Assembly (NCBI RefSeq): GCF_900099775.1
Contig: NZ_FMTM01000001.1
Span: forward strand, 434,001 to 498,000
Direction: 5' to 3'
Length of the DNA: 64,000 nt
DNA from: Rhizobium mongolense subsp. loessense
GTDB lineage: Bacteria > Pseudomonadota > Alphaproteobacteria > Rhizobiales > Rhizobiaceae
Both the position numbers and the translations under genes were made by a program. Under the pieces are notes generated by a model that saw nothing but the letters and a program-made list of their open reading frames with translations, had not been told where the DNA came from and made no database searches. Below, piece after piece: positions 18,180-26,657 of the stretch (positions within the stretch are counted from its first letter, which is position 1; each line of letters begins with the position of its first letter).

Positions 18180-18362
18180 ATGTCATTGCTGAAGTTTTTC
18201 TTGACCAAGGCATCCGACGCGGAGGCTCCTGAGGCCGACGATCCGCTGTCGCATCCGGAGATCGCCGCAATGTCGCTGCGGCAAATGGCCGATCTGCCTT
18301 TAAACTATCCGGCGCCGAAGCCAACGCGATATGAGACGCGGCCGTTTTCGAAATGTGCATGA
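18180..18362 (+). CDS. Small hypothetical protein
   Basis: A 60-residue polypeptide beginning MSLLKFFLTKASDAEAPEAD and ending in a basic, Arg/Lys-rich tail. There is no signal peptide or membrane segment. A GAGAAAGCGAGG stretch precedes ATG at 18180, which looks like a ribosome site. I do not recognise a family. It is divergent from the GcvA-like regulator, whose target it might be. A longer in-frame start at 18075 is less likely because it crosses the divergent promoter region. Confidence 0.45.
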   Translation: MSLLKFFLTKASDAEAPEADDPLSHPEIAAMSLRQMADLPLNYPAPKPTRYETRPFSKCA

Positions 18363-18509
18363 TTGCTGCTGGGGTCTTTGCGCAAGCAACGGCAATGGAT
18401 TGGATGCCGCCGGCCCTCCTTGCACCTCATTCCGGTCCTCGTGACGGGAACTCAGGCATGGCAAGGATTGCTCGCTTGAGCCACCCCATCTGCTCTCGCC
18501 GACCGAGAT

Positions 18510-18540
18510 GATGAGGGAGTAAGGGCGCCCTCATCCCTTT
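18510..18540 (+). terminator. Hairpin after the small gene at 18180-18362
   Basis: GATGAGGG (18510-18517) pairs with CCCTCATC (18528-18535) around a 10-base loop and is followed by CCTTTT. It could end transcription of the plus-strand small gene 150 bases earlier, but it also overlaps the 3' end of the GST gene and the U run is short. Confidence 0.35.
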
Positions 18541-19151
18541 TCAATCCTCAGCGCGCGCTGCACCGCCGGGCGATCCATCATGCGGGCGTAGTGGGCGGTG
18601 GCCTTGGCGAAGCGCATCGGGTCGACGCCGTCGCCGCGCAGCCAGCCGGTCATCGTGAAGAGATAGGGATCGGCGACGGAATACTGCTCGCCCATGACCC
18701 AGGGGCCGGCGAGCATCGTCTCCTCGATGAGTTCGAAGCTTTCCGTCATGGTCTGCGGCACTTTAGCCTGCATGGCTTCGTGCGCGGCGGGATCGTCGGC
18801 CCAGCGGGAACCGCGGCGCTTGTGTGCATGGTTTACATGCACAGTCGAGCAGAGGTAGCTGTTGAAGGCCTGCAGGTGGGCGAACTCGAAGGGGTCGTCG
18901 AGTGGCGCGAGCCTGGCCGCCGGGGCGGTCTGCGCGATATAGGCGAGGATCGCCGGCGTTTCGGTGACAATGCCGCGATCGGTGACGAGGGCGGGGACGC
19001 GTCCCTTCGGGTTGATCTTCAGATATTCCGGCGAGCGCTGCTCGTTGTCCTTGAAGCTGATCATCCTTGCTTCATAGGCAAGGCCGGATTCCTCCAGCGC
19101 GATGAGACTTGCCAGCGCACAGGTGCTTGGCGCGAAATAAAATGTCAGCAT
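18531..19151 (-). CDS. Glutathione S-transferase (beta-like)
   Basis: A 206-residue GST. The N-domain MLTFYFAPSTCALASLIALE carries the cysteine-proline-style glutathione site of bacterial beta-class enzymes (S9, C11), and the cis-proline segment is KGRVPALVTDRGIVTETPAI. The C-domain has the N-capping motif VMGEQYSVADPYLFTM. AAAGGGAG lies eight bases before the ATG at 19151. It would act on xenobiotics or peroxides in the cytoplasm. Only about 30% similar by eye to the other GST in this window, so they are not a recent duplication. Confidence 0.88.
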   Translation of the reverse strand: MLTFYFAPSTCALASLIALEESGLAYEARMISFKDNEQRSPEYLKINPKGRVPALVTDRGIVTETPAILAYIAQTAPAARLAPLDDPFEFAHLQAFNSYLCSTVHVNHAHKRRGSRWADDPAAHEAMQAKVPQTMTESFELIEETMLAGPWVMGEQYSVADPYLFTMTGWLRGDGVDPMRFAKATAHYARMMDRPAVQRALRIEKG

Positions 19152-19239
19152 GGTCGAGACTCCCTTTCGGGAACTTTATAGCGCAGCCGTCACACCCTGC
19201 CCATGGCGGAAATCGAGGCCGTTGCCGGCCCCGGCGCCA

Positions 19240-19605
19240 TCACCCGGCTCTCGCGCAGCCCGGCACCTCTTCCAGCTTGTACCAGACCGGAATGCCGCGC
19301 TCGCGCGCGATGCGGACGTCGTTGTCGGCACCCTTGGAGTCTCCCGGCAGCCGCAGCACGCCCTCGCAAAGCTCCAAAAGCCGGTGGGCGACGGGGTGGA
19401 AGATTTGCTCATAGAGATCATCGCCGATCGACTTGCCTCCGGCTGCATTCCAGACCGGCAAGGCCACCCATTCGCCGATCATCGGCACATGGCCCGCCTT
19501 GAAGAGCGCGTAAGCCGGTTCTTCCAGTCGCTTCAGGTTGGTCGCCATTTTTACCGGGTCATCGCCGGTTCCGGACCTGTACGGCCCTGCAATCAAGATC
19601 AACAT
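19240..19605 (-). CDS. DUF4406-like protein (nucleoside deoxyribosyltransferase fold)
   Basis: A 121-residue cytoplasmic protein starting MLILIAGPYRSGTGDDPVKM, with LPGDSKGADNDVRIARERGI near the end. The phosphate-loop-like AGPYRSGTGD and the final AREARGxPV-style segment match the DUF4406/NDT-like fold, which binds nucleosides or nucleotides. ATG at 19605 is preceded by GAGGAG six bases away; the earlier in-frame start at 19635 is rejected for lack of one. It is divergent from the deoR-type gene at 19723, with repeated operator-like sequences in the gap. Its reaction is unknown. Confidence 0.65.
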   Translation of the reverse strand: MLILIAGPYRSGTGDDPVKMATNLKRLEEPAYALFKAGHVPMIGEWVALPVWNAAGGKSIGDDLYEQIFHPVAHRLLELCEGVLRLPGDSKGADNDVRIARERGIPVWYKLEEVPGCARAG

Positions 19606-19642
19606 CTCAGACTCCTCAGGCCCGGCATCATGCACGGGATCT

Positions 19643-19710
19643 CACGATAATGCGTGAAATTGCTTGCATGTCGAGTCATTTCAGGCATTATCGTGATAAT
19701 TCGTTGAATT
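19643..19710. promoter_or_regulatory. Repeated operator-like sites between DUF4406-like and deoR-type genes
   Basis: CACGATAATGC (19643-19653) is inverted perfectly as GCATTATCGTG (19685-19695). The same region holds a 16-base direct repeat, GATAATGCGTGAAATT (19646-19661) and GATAATTCGTTGAATT (19695-19710), matching at 13 of 16 positions with a 49-base period. DeoR proteins bind such spaced sites as tetramers and can loop DNA, so these are good candidates for autoregulation. Confidence 0.6.
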
Positions 19711-19722
19711 TCGTGCAGAGCA

Positions 19723-20478
19723 ATGCTGACAACACAGCGCAAATCCCTGATCCTCGACATCCTGCGCCGTGACGGCCAGGTCATCGCCAAACGCGTCGCC
19801 GAAGATTTAGCGCTATCAGAAGACACGATCCGGCGCGACCTGCGGGAGATGGCGGCTGACGGCCTCTTGAACCGGGTGCATGGCGGCGCGATGCCGATTG
19901 CGCCCGACCTGCCAAATTTCTCGGCGCGACGGAGCGTTTCGTCCGATGCCAAGCAGAGGCTCGGCGCCAGGGCGGTGCAAATGGTGAAAGCGGGGCAGAT
20001 GATCTTTCTCGACGGCGGGACGACGACGGCGGAGATCGCCCGGTACCTGCCACGCGACATCGCCTTTACCGTCGCAACGCATAGCCCGACGATCGCGGCG
20101 GAACTGGAGCATCACCCGACCGCCGACATCATTCTCACAGGCGGGCGGCTCTACAAGCACTCGATGGTGGCAACCGGCGCTGCAGCCATGGCGGCGATCT
20201 CGCAGCTTAGACCCGACATCTTCTTCCTCGGCGTCACCGCCGCCCATCCCGTGCACGGGCTCTCCACAGGCGATTTCGAGGAGGCGGCGATCAAGCGCCA
20301 TATCGCCCGTTGTGCGGCCGAAACATATGTCCTGCTGACCGAGGAGAAATTCGATCTTGTTTCGCCCTGCGCTGTGCTCGGCATTGCCGATGTTGCCGGA
20401 CTGATCGTTTCGGCAGGAGTGCCGGAAGAGCGGCTTGCGCCCTACCGGGCGCTCAATGCCGCGATCTTCGAAGCATGA
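19723..20478 (+). CDS. DeoR-family transcriptional regulator
   Basis: A 251-residue regulator. The winged helix-turn-helix is at about residues 4-58 (RKSLILDILRRDGQVIAKRV, LSEDTIRRDLREMAADGLL, NRVHGGA), the signature of DeoR sugar-metabolism repressors. The effector half has the sugar-phosphate isomerase-like fold (FLDGGTTTAEIARYLP, VATHSPTIAAEL, ILTGGRLY, and VLLTEEKFD). It probably senses a phosphorylated sugar or nucleoside. ATG at 19723. Its tail overlaps the convergent membrane protein gene by 26 bases. The divergent neighbour is a DUF4406-like gene, its likely target. Confidence 0.9.
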   Translation: MLTTQRKSLILDILRRDGQVIAKRVAEDLALSEDTIRRDLREMAADGLLNRVHGGAMPIAPDLPNFSARRSVSSDAKQRLGARAVQMVKAGQMIFLDGGTTTAEIARYLPRDIAFTVATHSPTIAAELEHHPTADIILTGGRLYKHSMVATGAAAMAAISQLRPDIFFLGVTAAHPVHGLSTGDFEEAAIKRHIARCAAETYVLLTEEKFDLVSPCAVLGIADVAGLIVSAGVPEERLAPYRALNAAIFEA

Positions 20479-21190
20479 AGGGCGCGGCGAGCCGCGCGAT
20501 GTCCTGCGGCAGCAGGCTTGCGCAGAGAGCCGCCACGAAGAGCGCCAGCATAGCATAGGCCGGCATCATGCTGCCGGTTCCGAGATCGAAGATTGCTGCC
20601 AAAAGCGGCTGGAATGCCGCAACTGCTGAGGCGATCCACGGCATGCCGAGGATGCGCGCCGGGAGAGCGCCGAGGCCTGGCGTTTCGGCGATTGCTGTAA
20701 GGACGCCGTAGCCTGCGGCAATCCAGATGACGACCCGCAGCCAGGCGCGTTGGCCAAAGGGAACCATCCTCCCCTCTTCAAAGGCGATGAAGAGATAACC
20801 GCAGAACACCGTGACGAAGAGGAAGGCCACCGGCAGGCTTTCAACGACCATTTCCGGACGCAACTGGCCCGTCCAGCCGCCCGCGAGAATCCCCGGGAAG
20901 GCCGCCGACGCCGAAAACCAGACAAGTGCGACAGGCGCCCAGAACCAGTTGACCGACAGGTAGCGCAAACGGGCGATTGTGCAGATCACCATGATTGCTC
21001 CCGCAAGCCCAATACCCGAAGGCTTCATTGCGCCGGACATGGCAAGCATGATCGGCCCGCAGGAACCGGCGACCTCGGCGCAACCGGACATGGCGACGAC
21101 CGCCCAGGTCACGTAATCGAAGCACATGGAAAAGAACAGGAAGATCGCGACGGCGATCAGCATCCACCAGAGATAGCGGCCTGCAAACAT
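20453..21190 (-). CDS. Multi-pass membrane protein of unknown function
   Basis: A 245-residue inner-membrane protein starting MFAGRYLWWMLIAVAIFLFF, with about seven predicted hydrophobic segments (for example IVMICTIARLRYLSVNWFWA and LFVTVFCGYLFIAF). ATG at 21190 has an AGGAT ribosome-site-like sequence; the longer upstream frame adds a poor leader. I do not recognise a family; two cysteines (AMSGCAEVAGSCG) sit in one loop. It converges with the DeoR gene and overlaps it by 26 bases, so no terminator separates them. Confidence 0.65.
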   Translation of the reverse strand: MFAGRYLWWMLIAVAIFLFFSMCFDYVTWAVVAMSGCAEVAGSCGPIMLAMSGAMKPSGIGLAGAIMVICTIARLRYLSVNWFWAPVALVWFSASAAFPGILAGGWTGQLRPEMVVESLPVAFLFVTVFCGYLFIAFEEGRMVPFGQRAWLRVVIWIAAGYGVLTAIAETPGLGALPARILGMPWIASAVAAFQPLLAAIFDLGTGSMMPAYAMLALFVAALCASLLPQDIARLAAPFMLRRSRH

Positions 21191-21331
21191 ATCCTGCCCT
21201 CGTGGCACGGGTTGAACGCCGCACCATACTAGGACAATTGCGCCGCCGCGCATCTCCTCTCGCAGGATTTGGTTTAACGCATATTAGGAATTGCTGATTA
21301 TCCGAAGCAGCCTGTGCCGTAACGGCACGGC

Positions 21332-22339
21332 CTACGCAAGAAGCGCAGCTGTGACGCGAATGTCGCCGACATGGATGCCGTTCCAATTGTGCATTGGCTT
21401 GACGCCCATCGAAATCAGCTTCGCGTGAACCTCGCTGCCCCTTTCGAAGAACCGGGCAAGCGCTGCCGCCACCATGGCCTCGGCGGCGCGGGTCGTCCCG
21501 TCCTCGCACTTCACGACAATCGAGATCCCTTCTTCGGGAATTGCGGCGCAGAAGACGCCTTCGGCGCCGGTCTTGGCGAAAATCCTGCCCGGCGCAATCT
21601 GCATCAGCTCCGTGCAGGCGCGGCCCGTACCCGCGACATAGAAAGGCTCCGCCATGCAGGCGTCGAACAGGCGGCGCGAGGCCTTGGCGCGCAAAGGCTC
21701 AAGGCCATTGCCGGTCGCCATCTTGGCAAAGCCATGCGCGAGGCCGCGGAGCGGCACGGCATAGGTCGGGATCGAGCAGCCATCGGTGCCGCAATTGTCG
21801 CGGCCGAGCACGGCGCCGCTGAGGCTCTCCATCGTACCGCGTATCTCTTGCTGAAGCGGGTGGTCGTAGCCGGCATAGCCCTTCGGATCGATATCCCGAT
21901 GGCAGCAGGCGCAGACGAAGCCTGCATGCTTGCCGGAACAATTGTTGTGCAGCGCCGTCGGCGCTGTGATCGTGCGCGCCTGGTGGATCAGAGTCTTGCG
22001 GTCCGATGACCAGTGGGCACCGCATTCCAGCGTTTCGACGCTCCCTCCAGCGCGCGCCAGCATGGAGGCGGCAAGTGCCACATGCTCGTCCTCGCCGTTA
22101 TGTGAAGAACAGGCGAGCGCCAGTTCCTTGTTGCCGAAGCCATAGGCATCGGCTGCACCACTTTCGACCAGCGGCAGCGCCTGCATAGCCTTGCAGGAGG
22201 ATCGCGGGAAAACGCCGGCATCGATATCGCCAAGCCCGAAGACGACCTTGCCATCGCCGTCGACGGCAACGACCGTGCCGCGATGGCGGCTTTCGACGAG
22301 CGAGCCGCGAGTGACTTCGACAGTGACGGGATTGGACAT
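21332..22339 (-). CDS. ansA: L-asparaginase, Rhizobium etli (class 3) type
   Basis: A 335-residue L-asparagine amidohydrolase, releasing aspartate and ammonia. It belongs to the R. etli ReAIV/ReAV family, which is unrelated to E. coli asparaginases. The SxxK nucleophile pair is in FPRSSCKAMQ (Ser 47, Lys 50); a second serine is in ACSSHNGEDEH, and the metal site uses cysteines in NNCSGKHAGFVCACC and GRDNCGTDGCSIPTY. ATG at 22339 begins MSNPVTVEV; the longer upstream frame enters the convergent-region leader and is rejected. It probably supports growth on asparagine as carbon and nitrogen source. Symbol given by family; specific isoform is uncertain. Confidence 0.85.
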   Translation of the reverse strand: MSNPVTVEVTRGSLVESRHRGTVVAVDGDGKVVFGLGDIDAGVFPRSSCKAMQALPLVESGAADAYGFGNKELALACSSHNGEDEHVALAASMLARAGGSVETLECGAHWSSDRKTLIHQARTITAPTALHNNCSGKHAGFVCACCHRDIDPKGYAGYDHPLQQEIRGTMESLSGAVLGRDNCGTDGCSIPTYAVPLRGLAHGFAKMATGNGLEPLRAKASRRLFDACMAEPFYVAGTGRACTELMQIAPGRIFAKTGAEGVFCAAIPEEGISIVVKCEDGTTRAAEAMVAAALARFFERGSEVHAKLISMGVKPMHNWNGIHVGDIRVTAALLA

Positions 22340-22454
22340 GGGCACGAATCCGGATCGGTTTTTGGGGAGAGCAAAGCCATAACGCGTTGCGCCGATAAAG
22401 CAACGCCTTTCGGCCGCGCTGCGGCGCAATTGCATGCCCGTTTCGTCGCGAAGC

Positions 22455-23075
22455 CTAAAGCGGTCTGATCCGGTAGGCGCAGCGGCGGGCGCCGAGGAGA
22501 ATGTGCTCGGACCGCTCGACGTTGGCGCCGAGCACATTGCGGAAGGTCTCGAGCTCGGAACGGCAGAAGCCGGCGCAGGCCCGGGCCGCCGCACAGATGG
22601 GGCAGTGGTTTTCGACAAGCATAAACGAGCCGTCCTCTTCCATCCAGCTATCCGCCATGTAACCTTCGCGCGTCCGGATCGCTGTCAGCTGGCGGACGCG
22701 CAGAGCGAGATCTGAAGCCGAGACCTCATCGCGGTAGCGCTTCACGGTTTCTGCCTCGCGTGCCGAGATGATGGTATCCAGCGCATCCTTGCCGAGCGTC
22801 TTGACCATGGTGCTCAGAAGGGTCGCGGTCAATTCCGCGTGGCCGTCCGGAAAGGTTTGATTGCCGGCGGGGGTCAAATGCCAGAGCTGGCCTGGCCGTC
22901 CCCTGCCCGAACCCGGCTCGGTAAGCGGCTCGACAAGACCGTCCTCGGCAAGCTTCGTCAGTTGCTGGCGCGCCGCTTCAGAAGTGATGCCCAGCACATC
23001 GCCGATCGACGCTGCGCGTTGCGGCCCTTCGGTCTTTAGCAGAAGCAGAATGCGGCTGGCAGGCGATTGACGCAT
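22455..23075 (-). CDS. SufR-like iron-sulfur-type transcriptional regulator
   Basis: A 206-residue winged-helix regulator. The DNA-binding part is residues 7-70 (RAASIGDVLGITSEAARQQL and EPGSGRGRPGQLWHLTPAG). The C-terminal half carries cysteines in ENHCPICAAARACAGFCRSE followed by a conserved RNVLG and a final cysteine (GARRCAYRI), matching the four-cysteine pattern of SufR proteins that bind a [4Fe-4S] cluster. It would therefore sense redox state or iron-sulfur supply. It is divergent from the MFS transporter at 23181 and the gap holds repeated ATTTTCCAA sites. SufR elsewhere represses suf genes; here the neighbour suggests an export target. Confidence 0.78.
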   Translation of the reverse strand: MRQSPASRILLLLKTEGPQRAASIGDVLGITSEAARQQLTKLAEDGLVEPLTEPGSGRGRPGQLWHLTPAGNQTFPDGHAELTATLLSTMVKTLGKDALDTIISAREAETVKRYRDEVSASDLALRVRQLTAIRTREGYMADSWMEEDGSFMLVENHCPICAAARACAGFCRSELETFRNVLGANVERSEHILLGARRCAYRIRPL

Positions 23076-23078
23076 TTA

Positions 23079-23145
23079 ATTTTCCAAGTCGTTGCTTGCT
23101 TTAATGAGACATGCATGTAATTTTCCAATTTATATCTTGGAAAAT
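23079..23145. promoter_or_regulatory. ATTTTCCAA operator sites between SufR-like regulator and MFS gene
   Basis: ATTTTCCAA appears at 23079-23087 and again at 23120-23128, and its inverse TTGGAAAAT at 23137-23145. The last two form a 9-base-arm palindrome with an 8-base centre; the first two are part of a longer direct repeat (TAATTTTCCAA). Such spacing fits an autoregulated dimeric repressor that also controls the divergent transporter. Confidence 0.65.
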
Positions 23146-23180
23146 AATGAGCCGCTAGGGAAAACATCAAGGTAATTGTC

Positions 23181-24602
23181 ATGACCAGTGTCGATCAGGC
23201 CGCTGCGCCGCACTCATCCGTCTTCCAGCTTTTCACGCCGGCCTTGCTGCCCGCCACGCTGATGCTCGGCGGCGGCGTGACGCTCTATGCAATCGAGAGC
23301 TATATCACCGCCACAGTCGCCCCCTCGATCGTCCGCGATATTGGCGGCTTGCCGCTACTTGCCTGGGTGACGACGCTCTTCGTTGCCGCCGCCGTGCTCG
23401 GTTCGATCTTCGTCGCCATGCGGCCGCGCGGTATGGGCTTGCGTGGCGCCTATGTCTGTGGCGCCCTGATTTTCGCAACAGGCAGCCTCATCTGCGCCGT
23501 CGCCCCTGTCATGGAAGTGGTACTCGCCGGGCGCGCCGTTCAGGGTTTCGGCGCCGGCATCCTTGCAGCGCTTGCCTATGCATTCGTCCGCTTCGCCTAT
23601 CCGGAGCCGCTCTGGCCAAAAGCCTCCACGCTCTATGCCGCAATCTGGGGTGTTGCGACCCTGCTCGGGCCGAGTGCAGGCGGCCTGTTTTCGCAAGGGA
23701 GTGCGTGGCGATACGCCTTCATCATCATCGTGCCGCTCGGTCTGCTGATGGCCGTTCTTGCGCCATGGCTGCTACCGAAAGCAACGGACGACCGCGCGCA
23801 CGGCAAGACGCCGGTCTGGCAGATCTGCCTGCTGCTTGTCGCCGTGCTGTTCGTCAGCATCGCGGGCACCGTCGAGCATGTGGTCACGAAGGCTGCACTG
23901 ATTGCCGTGTCCGTCATCTCGATCTCACTGATGCTGGTGACGGAACGTCGAGGCGACAACCGGCTTCTGCCGACCGGCGCGGTCATGCTCGCAAAGCCGG
24001 TTGCGCGCGTCTACCTCATCATGTTCGTGCTACTGTTCATCCTCGTCAGCGACATCTATATTCCCTATTTCCTGCAGGCTCTGCATGGCGTGACGCCGCT
24101 GATTTCCGGCTATCTGACTGCCCTTGTCGCGCTCGGATGGACGATCGCCGCCTTCTTCAGCGGCTCTCTGACCGGCAGGCGCGCGAGCAACGCGATCGTC
24201 GCCGGCTGCATCATCGAAGCGCTGGCAACCGTTTTCCTCGCGATCTTTCTCGCCCGAGACAACCAGATGGCGAACCTTGCAATTCTCGGACCGGCGGCTG
24301 TCGCAATGCTGATGATGGGTTTCGGCGTCGGCCTCGGATGGGCGCATCTGGTGACAAAGGTGCTGCGCCTTGTCAGCAGTGCCGAGCAGGACAAGGCATC
24401 GGCAGCGATCTCGACCGTGCAGTCCCTCGGCGGCGCTTTCGGCGCGGCGGTCGCGGGCGTCATTGCCAACAGCACAGGGCTCCTCACACCGGGCGGCATT
24501 GCCGGCAGCATCTCGGCAGCCCACTGGCTCTACGCCGCCATGGCGCTCCCCGGCATCGTCACGATCGCGGCGGCACTGACGCTGAGAGAAGGCCGAAATT
24601 AA
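23181..24602 (+). CDS. MFS transporter (DHA2-like exporter)
   Basis: A 473-residue multi-pass membrane protein with about 14 hydrophobic segments. Helix 1 carries LMLGGGVTLYAIESYITATV, and the loop-2/3 motif is present in weakened form (VAMRPRGMGLRGAYVCG) rather than the classical GRxxDR. The second half repeats FLQALHGVTPLISGYLTALV and VGLGWAHLVTKVL. It is probably a proton-coupled exporter. Upstream GGGAAAACATCAAGGTAATT gives a ribosome site. It is divergent from a SufR-like regulator, hinting that its substrate or need relates to redox or iron stress. Confidence 0.82.
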   Translation: MTSVDQAAAPHSSVFQLFTPALLPATLMLGGGVTLYAIESYITATVAPSIVRDIGGLPLLAWVTTLFVAAAVLGSIFVAMRPRGMGLRGAYVCGALIFATGSLICAVAPVMEVVLAGRAVQGFGAGILAALAYAFVRFAYPEPLWPKASTLYAAIWGVATLLGPSAGGLFSQGSAWRYAFIIIVPLGLLMAVLAPWLLPKATDDRAHGKTPVWQICLLLVAVLFVSIAGTVEHVVTKAALIAVSVISISLMLVTERRGDNRLLPTGAVMLAKPVARVYLIMFVLLFILVSDIYIPYFLQALHGVTPLISGYLTALVALGWTIAAFFSGSLTGRRASNAIVAGCIIEALATVFLAIFLARDNQMANLAILGPAAVAMLMMGFGVGLGWAHLVTKVLRLVSSAEQDKASAAISTVQSLGGAFGAAVAGVIANSTGLLTPGGIAGSISAAHWLYAAMALPGIVTIAAALTLREGRN

Positions 24603-24604
24603 AA

Positions 24605-24622
24605 AGGCGCCTCGGGGCGCCT
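24605..24622 (-). terminator. Rho-independent terminator of the methyltransferase gene
   Basis: AGGCGCC, loop TCGG, GGCGCCT form a perfect 7-base stem. On the minus strand it is followed by TTTTTAATTT, a strong U run, so it ends the gene at 24648. It lies three bases after the MFS stop codon and may act for both converging genes. Confidence 0.8.
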
Positions 24623-24647
24623 CTTCATGACTAAGAGCTTGCCGATC

Positions 24648-25421
24648 TCAGGCGACGCTGCGCTCCGGCTCTTGCTGGACAGCCTGCTGCTTCACGCCGA
24701 GATAGAGAACGGAGCGGAGGCCGATGCCGTAGGTGTCGCAGACTTCGGGAGTCAGGAACTCGCTGACCGGAACCTCCTGCACCGCAAGGCCTGACCGCTG
24801 GATCACATCGACGAATCCCGGCTTCGAGAAGATGCGCACATGGTCATCCTGGCCGAAATGCTGCCAGCGCCCCTCAGGCGTCGTCACTTCGGGATTTTCA
24901 TAGTTGTCCTGGATCGACAGGCAGATCGGCGCCATCAGGATGGCAATACTGTTCTGCTTGAGAACACGCCGTATTTCTGAGGTGGCGCGCACCGGATCGT
25001 CGACGTGTTCGAGCACGTGCGAGCACAGAACAAAATCGAAAGTCTCATCCGCGTAAGGCAGATTGTGAATGTCCGCCTTGTCGTCCGCCTCCGGCATATA
25101 CATGTCGCAGCTGCGATAGAAGATGTGCGGGTGGCTTTTCAGCCAGAAGCTCAAAGAGCGGCCTGGGGCGATATCGAGAAACCGGAACGGCTGCGCTTGG
25201 TTGAGGCGCTGAAACACAGGCGTCAGGAACAGGGCATAGAGCCTGTCGCGGTCGCTCGAGTGGCAGTTGGGGCAACTATAAGCCTCATGATTGATCGTTT
25301 CGAATTCATCGACCCGATAAGGAAAGCCATGTTCGGTCGCCTTGTCGATATAATACCGCGGAAGCGGCACGAAATGCGGAATCCTGCTGCGGCAGATGGG
25401 GCAAGAGTGGAATAGAGCCAT
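24648..25421 (-). CDS. Class I SAM-dependent methyltransferase with N-terminal zinc-ribbon-like cysteines
   Basis: A 257-residue protein starting MALFHSCPICRSRIPHFVPL. Four cysteines in two CxxC pairs (CPIC near 7-10 and CPNC near 55-58) suggest a structural zinc site. The methyltransferase core follows: FRFLDIAPGRSLSFWL (motif I, weakly kept), HNLPYADETFDFVLCSHVLE with VLEHVDDP, and EIRRVLK with IAILMAPICL. This layout matches methyltransferases that often modify surface polysaccharides or lipids. ATG at 25421 puts the first CxxC at the very N-terminus. The acceptor is unknown. Confidence 0.75.
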   Translation of the reverse strand: MALFHSCPICRSRIPHFVPLPRYYIDKATEHGFPYRVDEFETINHEAYSCPNCHSSDRDRLYALFLTPVFQRLNQAQPFRFLDIAPGRSLSFWLKSHPHIFYRSCDMYMPEADDKADIHNLPYADETFDFVLCSHVLEHVDDPVRATSEIRRVLKQNSIAILMAPICLSIQDNYENPEVTTPEGRWQHFGQDDHVRIFSKPGFVDVIQRSGLAVQEVPVSEFLTPEVCDTYGIGLRSVLYLGVKQQAVQQEPERSVA

Positions 25422-25582
25422 TGCATTCCTCGTAAGGACCGTACGACGCGCAATCAACGCCACATCAAGATGCGCAGTTCGGGGCCGGGTTTCGCTTCAG
25501 ACGACAGTTCAGCGACCCCGGAGACTCACATACGGCCAGGATCAGTTTTACCTTGTGCATCGATGCTGGTCCGAAGCTGACC

Positions 25583-26581
25583 TCAAACGGTCAGCGTGAT
25601 CTTGCCGATATGGCTGCTCGTTTCCATCAGCCTGTGCGCTTCGGCGACATCCTCGAAGGCAAAGGTCCTGTGGATGACGGGGGCGACCTTGCCGGATTCG
25701 AGGAGCGGCCAGACCTGGGAGAGAAGGTCGTCGCGGATGGCGCGCTTTTCTTCTGCAGTGCGCGGACGCATCGTCGAGCCGGTAACGGTCAGGCGCTTGG
25801 CCATGATCGGCGCGAGGTTGACCCTTTCAGCGACCGCGCCGCCCAGCAAAGCGATGATCGACAGGCAGCCGTCCCTGGCGAGCGATGCGATATTCCTTTC
25901 GAAATAGGCAGCGCCGATCATGTCAAGTACGACATCGACGCCATGACCATCGGTCTCGGCCTTGATGGCTTCGGCGAAATCCTCGCTCTTGTAGTTGATC
26001 GCCCGCTTCGCGCCGAGCCTTTCGCAGGTCTCGCATTTCTGCGCCGAGCCTGCGGTCGCATAGACCTCGGCGCCGAAGGCGCGGGCGAGCTGGATCGCCG
26101 TGGTGCCGATGCCGCTGGAGCCGCCGTGGATGAGAACGCTTTCACCCTCCGTCAAGCCGGCCATCTGGAAGAGGTTCGCCCAGACCGTGAAGAAGGTCTC
26201 CGGCAGGGCTGCGGCTTTCACCGCATCGTAGCCCCTCGGAAACGGTAAAACCTGGCCAACGGGCAGCAAGCAATATTCGGCATAGGCACCGCCATTGGCG
26301 AGGCCGCAGACCTTGTCGCCGACCGAGAATCCGGCAACGCCCGGACCGATCGCGGCCACTTCGCCGGCAAGCTCGAGCCCGAGAATGGGACTCGCATCCT
26401 TCGGCGGCGGGTATGTTCCCTGGCGCTGCGCCACATCCGGACGGTTGATGCCGATCGCCTGCATGCGAACGAGAATCTGCCCCTCGCCGGGCACCGGAAC
26501 AGGTCCGATCGCAATTCTCATGACTTCCGGGGCACCGAAGCACGGCAGGTCGACGAAACGCATGTTCGCTGGCAAGGGCAT
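25583..26581 (-). CDS. NAD(P)H quinone oxidoreductase, PIG3 family
   Basis: A 332-residue zinc-free medium-chain dehydrogenase/reductase. The N-terminal domain begins [20 protein letters not shown], with [30 protein letters not shown] and [11 protein letters not shown]. The nucleotide-binding motif is [20 protein letters not shown], with the PIG3-type serine-glycine-isoleucine. It reduces quinones with NAD(P)H, possibly protecting against quinone stress. ATG at 26581 has GAGGAGG six bases upstream. Same strand as the EAL-GGDEF gene but with 76 bases between, so cotranscription is possible. Confidence 0.88.
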   Translation of the reverse strand: MPLPANMRFVDLPCFGAPEVMRIAIGPVPVPGEGQILVRMQAIGINRPDVAQRQGTYPPPKDASPILGLELAGEVAAIGPGVAGFSVGDKVCGLANGGAYAEYCLLPVGQVLPFPRGYDAVKAAALPETFFTVWANLFQMAGLTEGESVLIHGGSSGIGTTAIQLARAFGAEVYATAGSAQKCETCERLGAKRAINYKSEDFAEAIKAETDGHGVDVVLDMIGAAYFERNIASLARDGCLSIIALLGGAVAERVNLAPIMAKRLTVTGSTMRPRTAEEKRAIRDDLLSQVWPLLESGKVAPVIHRTFAFEDVAEAHRLMETSSHIGKITLTV

Positions 26582-26657
26582 GACGGCCTCCTCTTTCCGA
26601 AAGTCCAGGAGATAATTCAGCGCCCGGTGCTTGGGAAGGAGAGAAGTGGCAAAGGCG

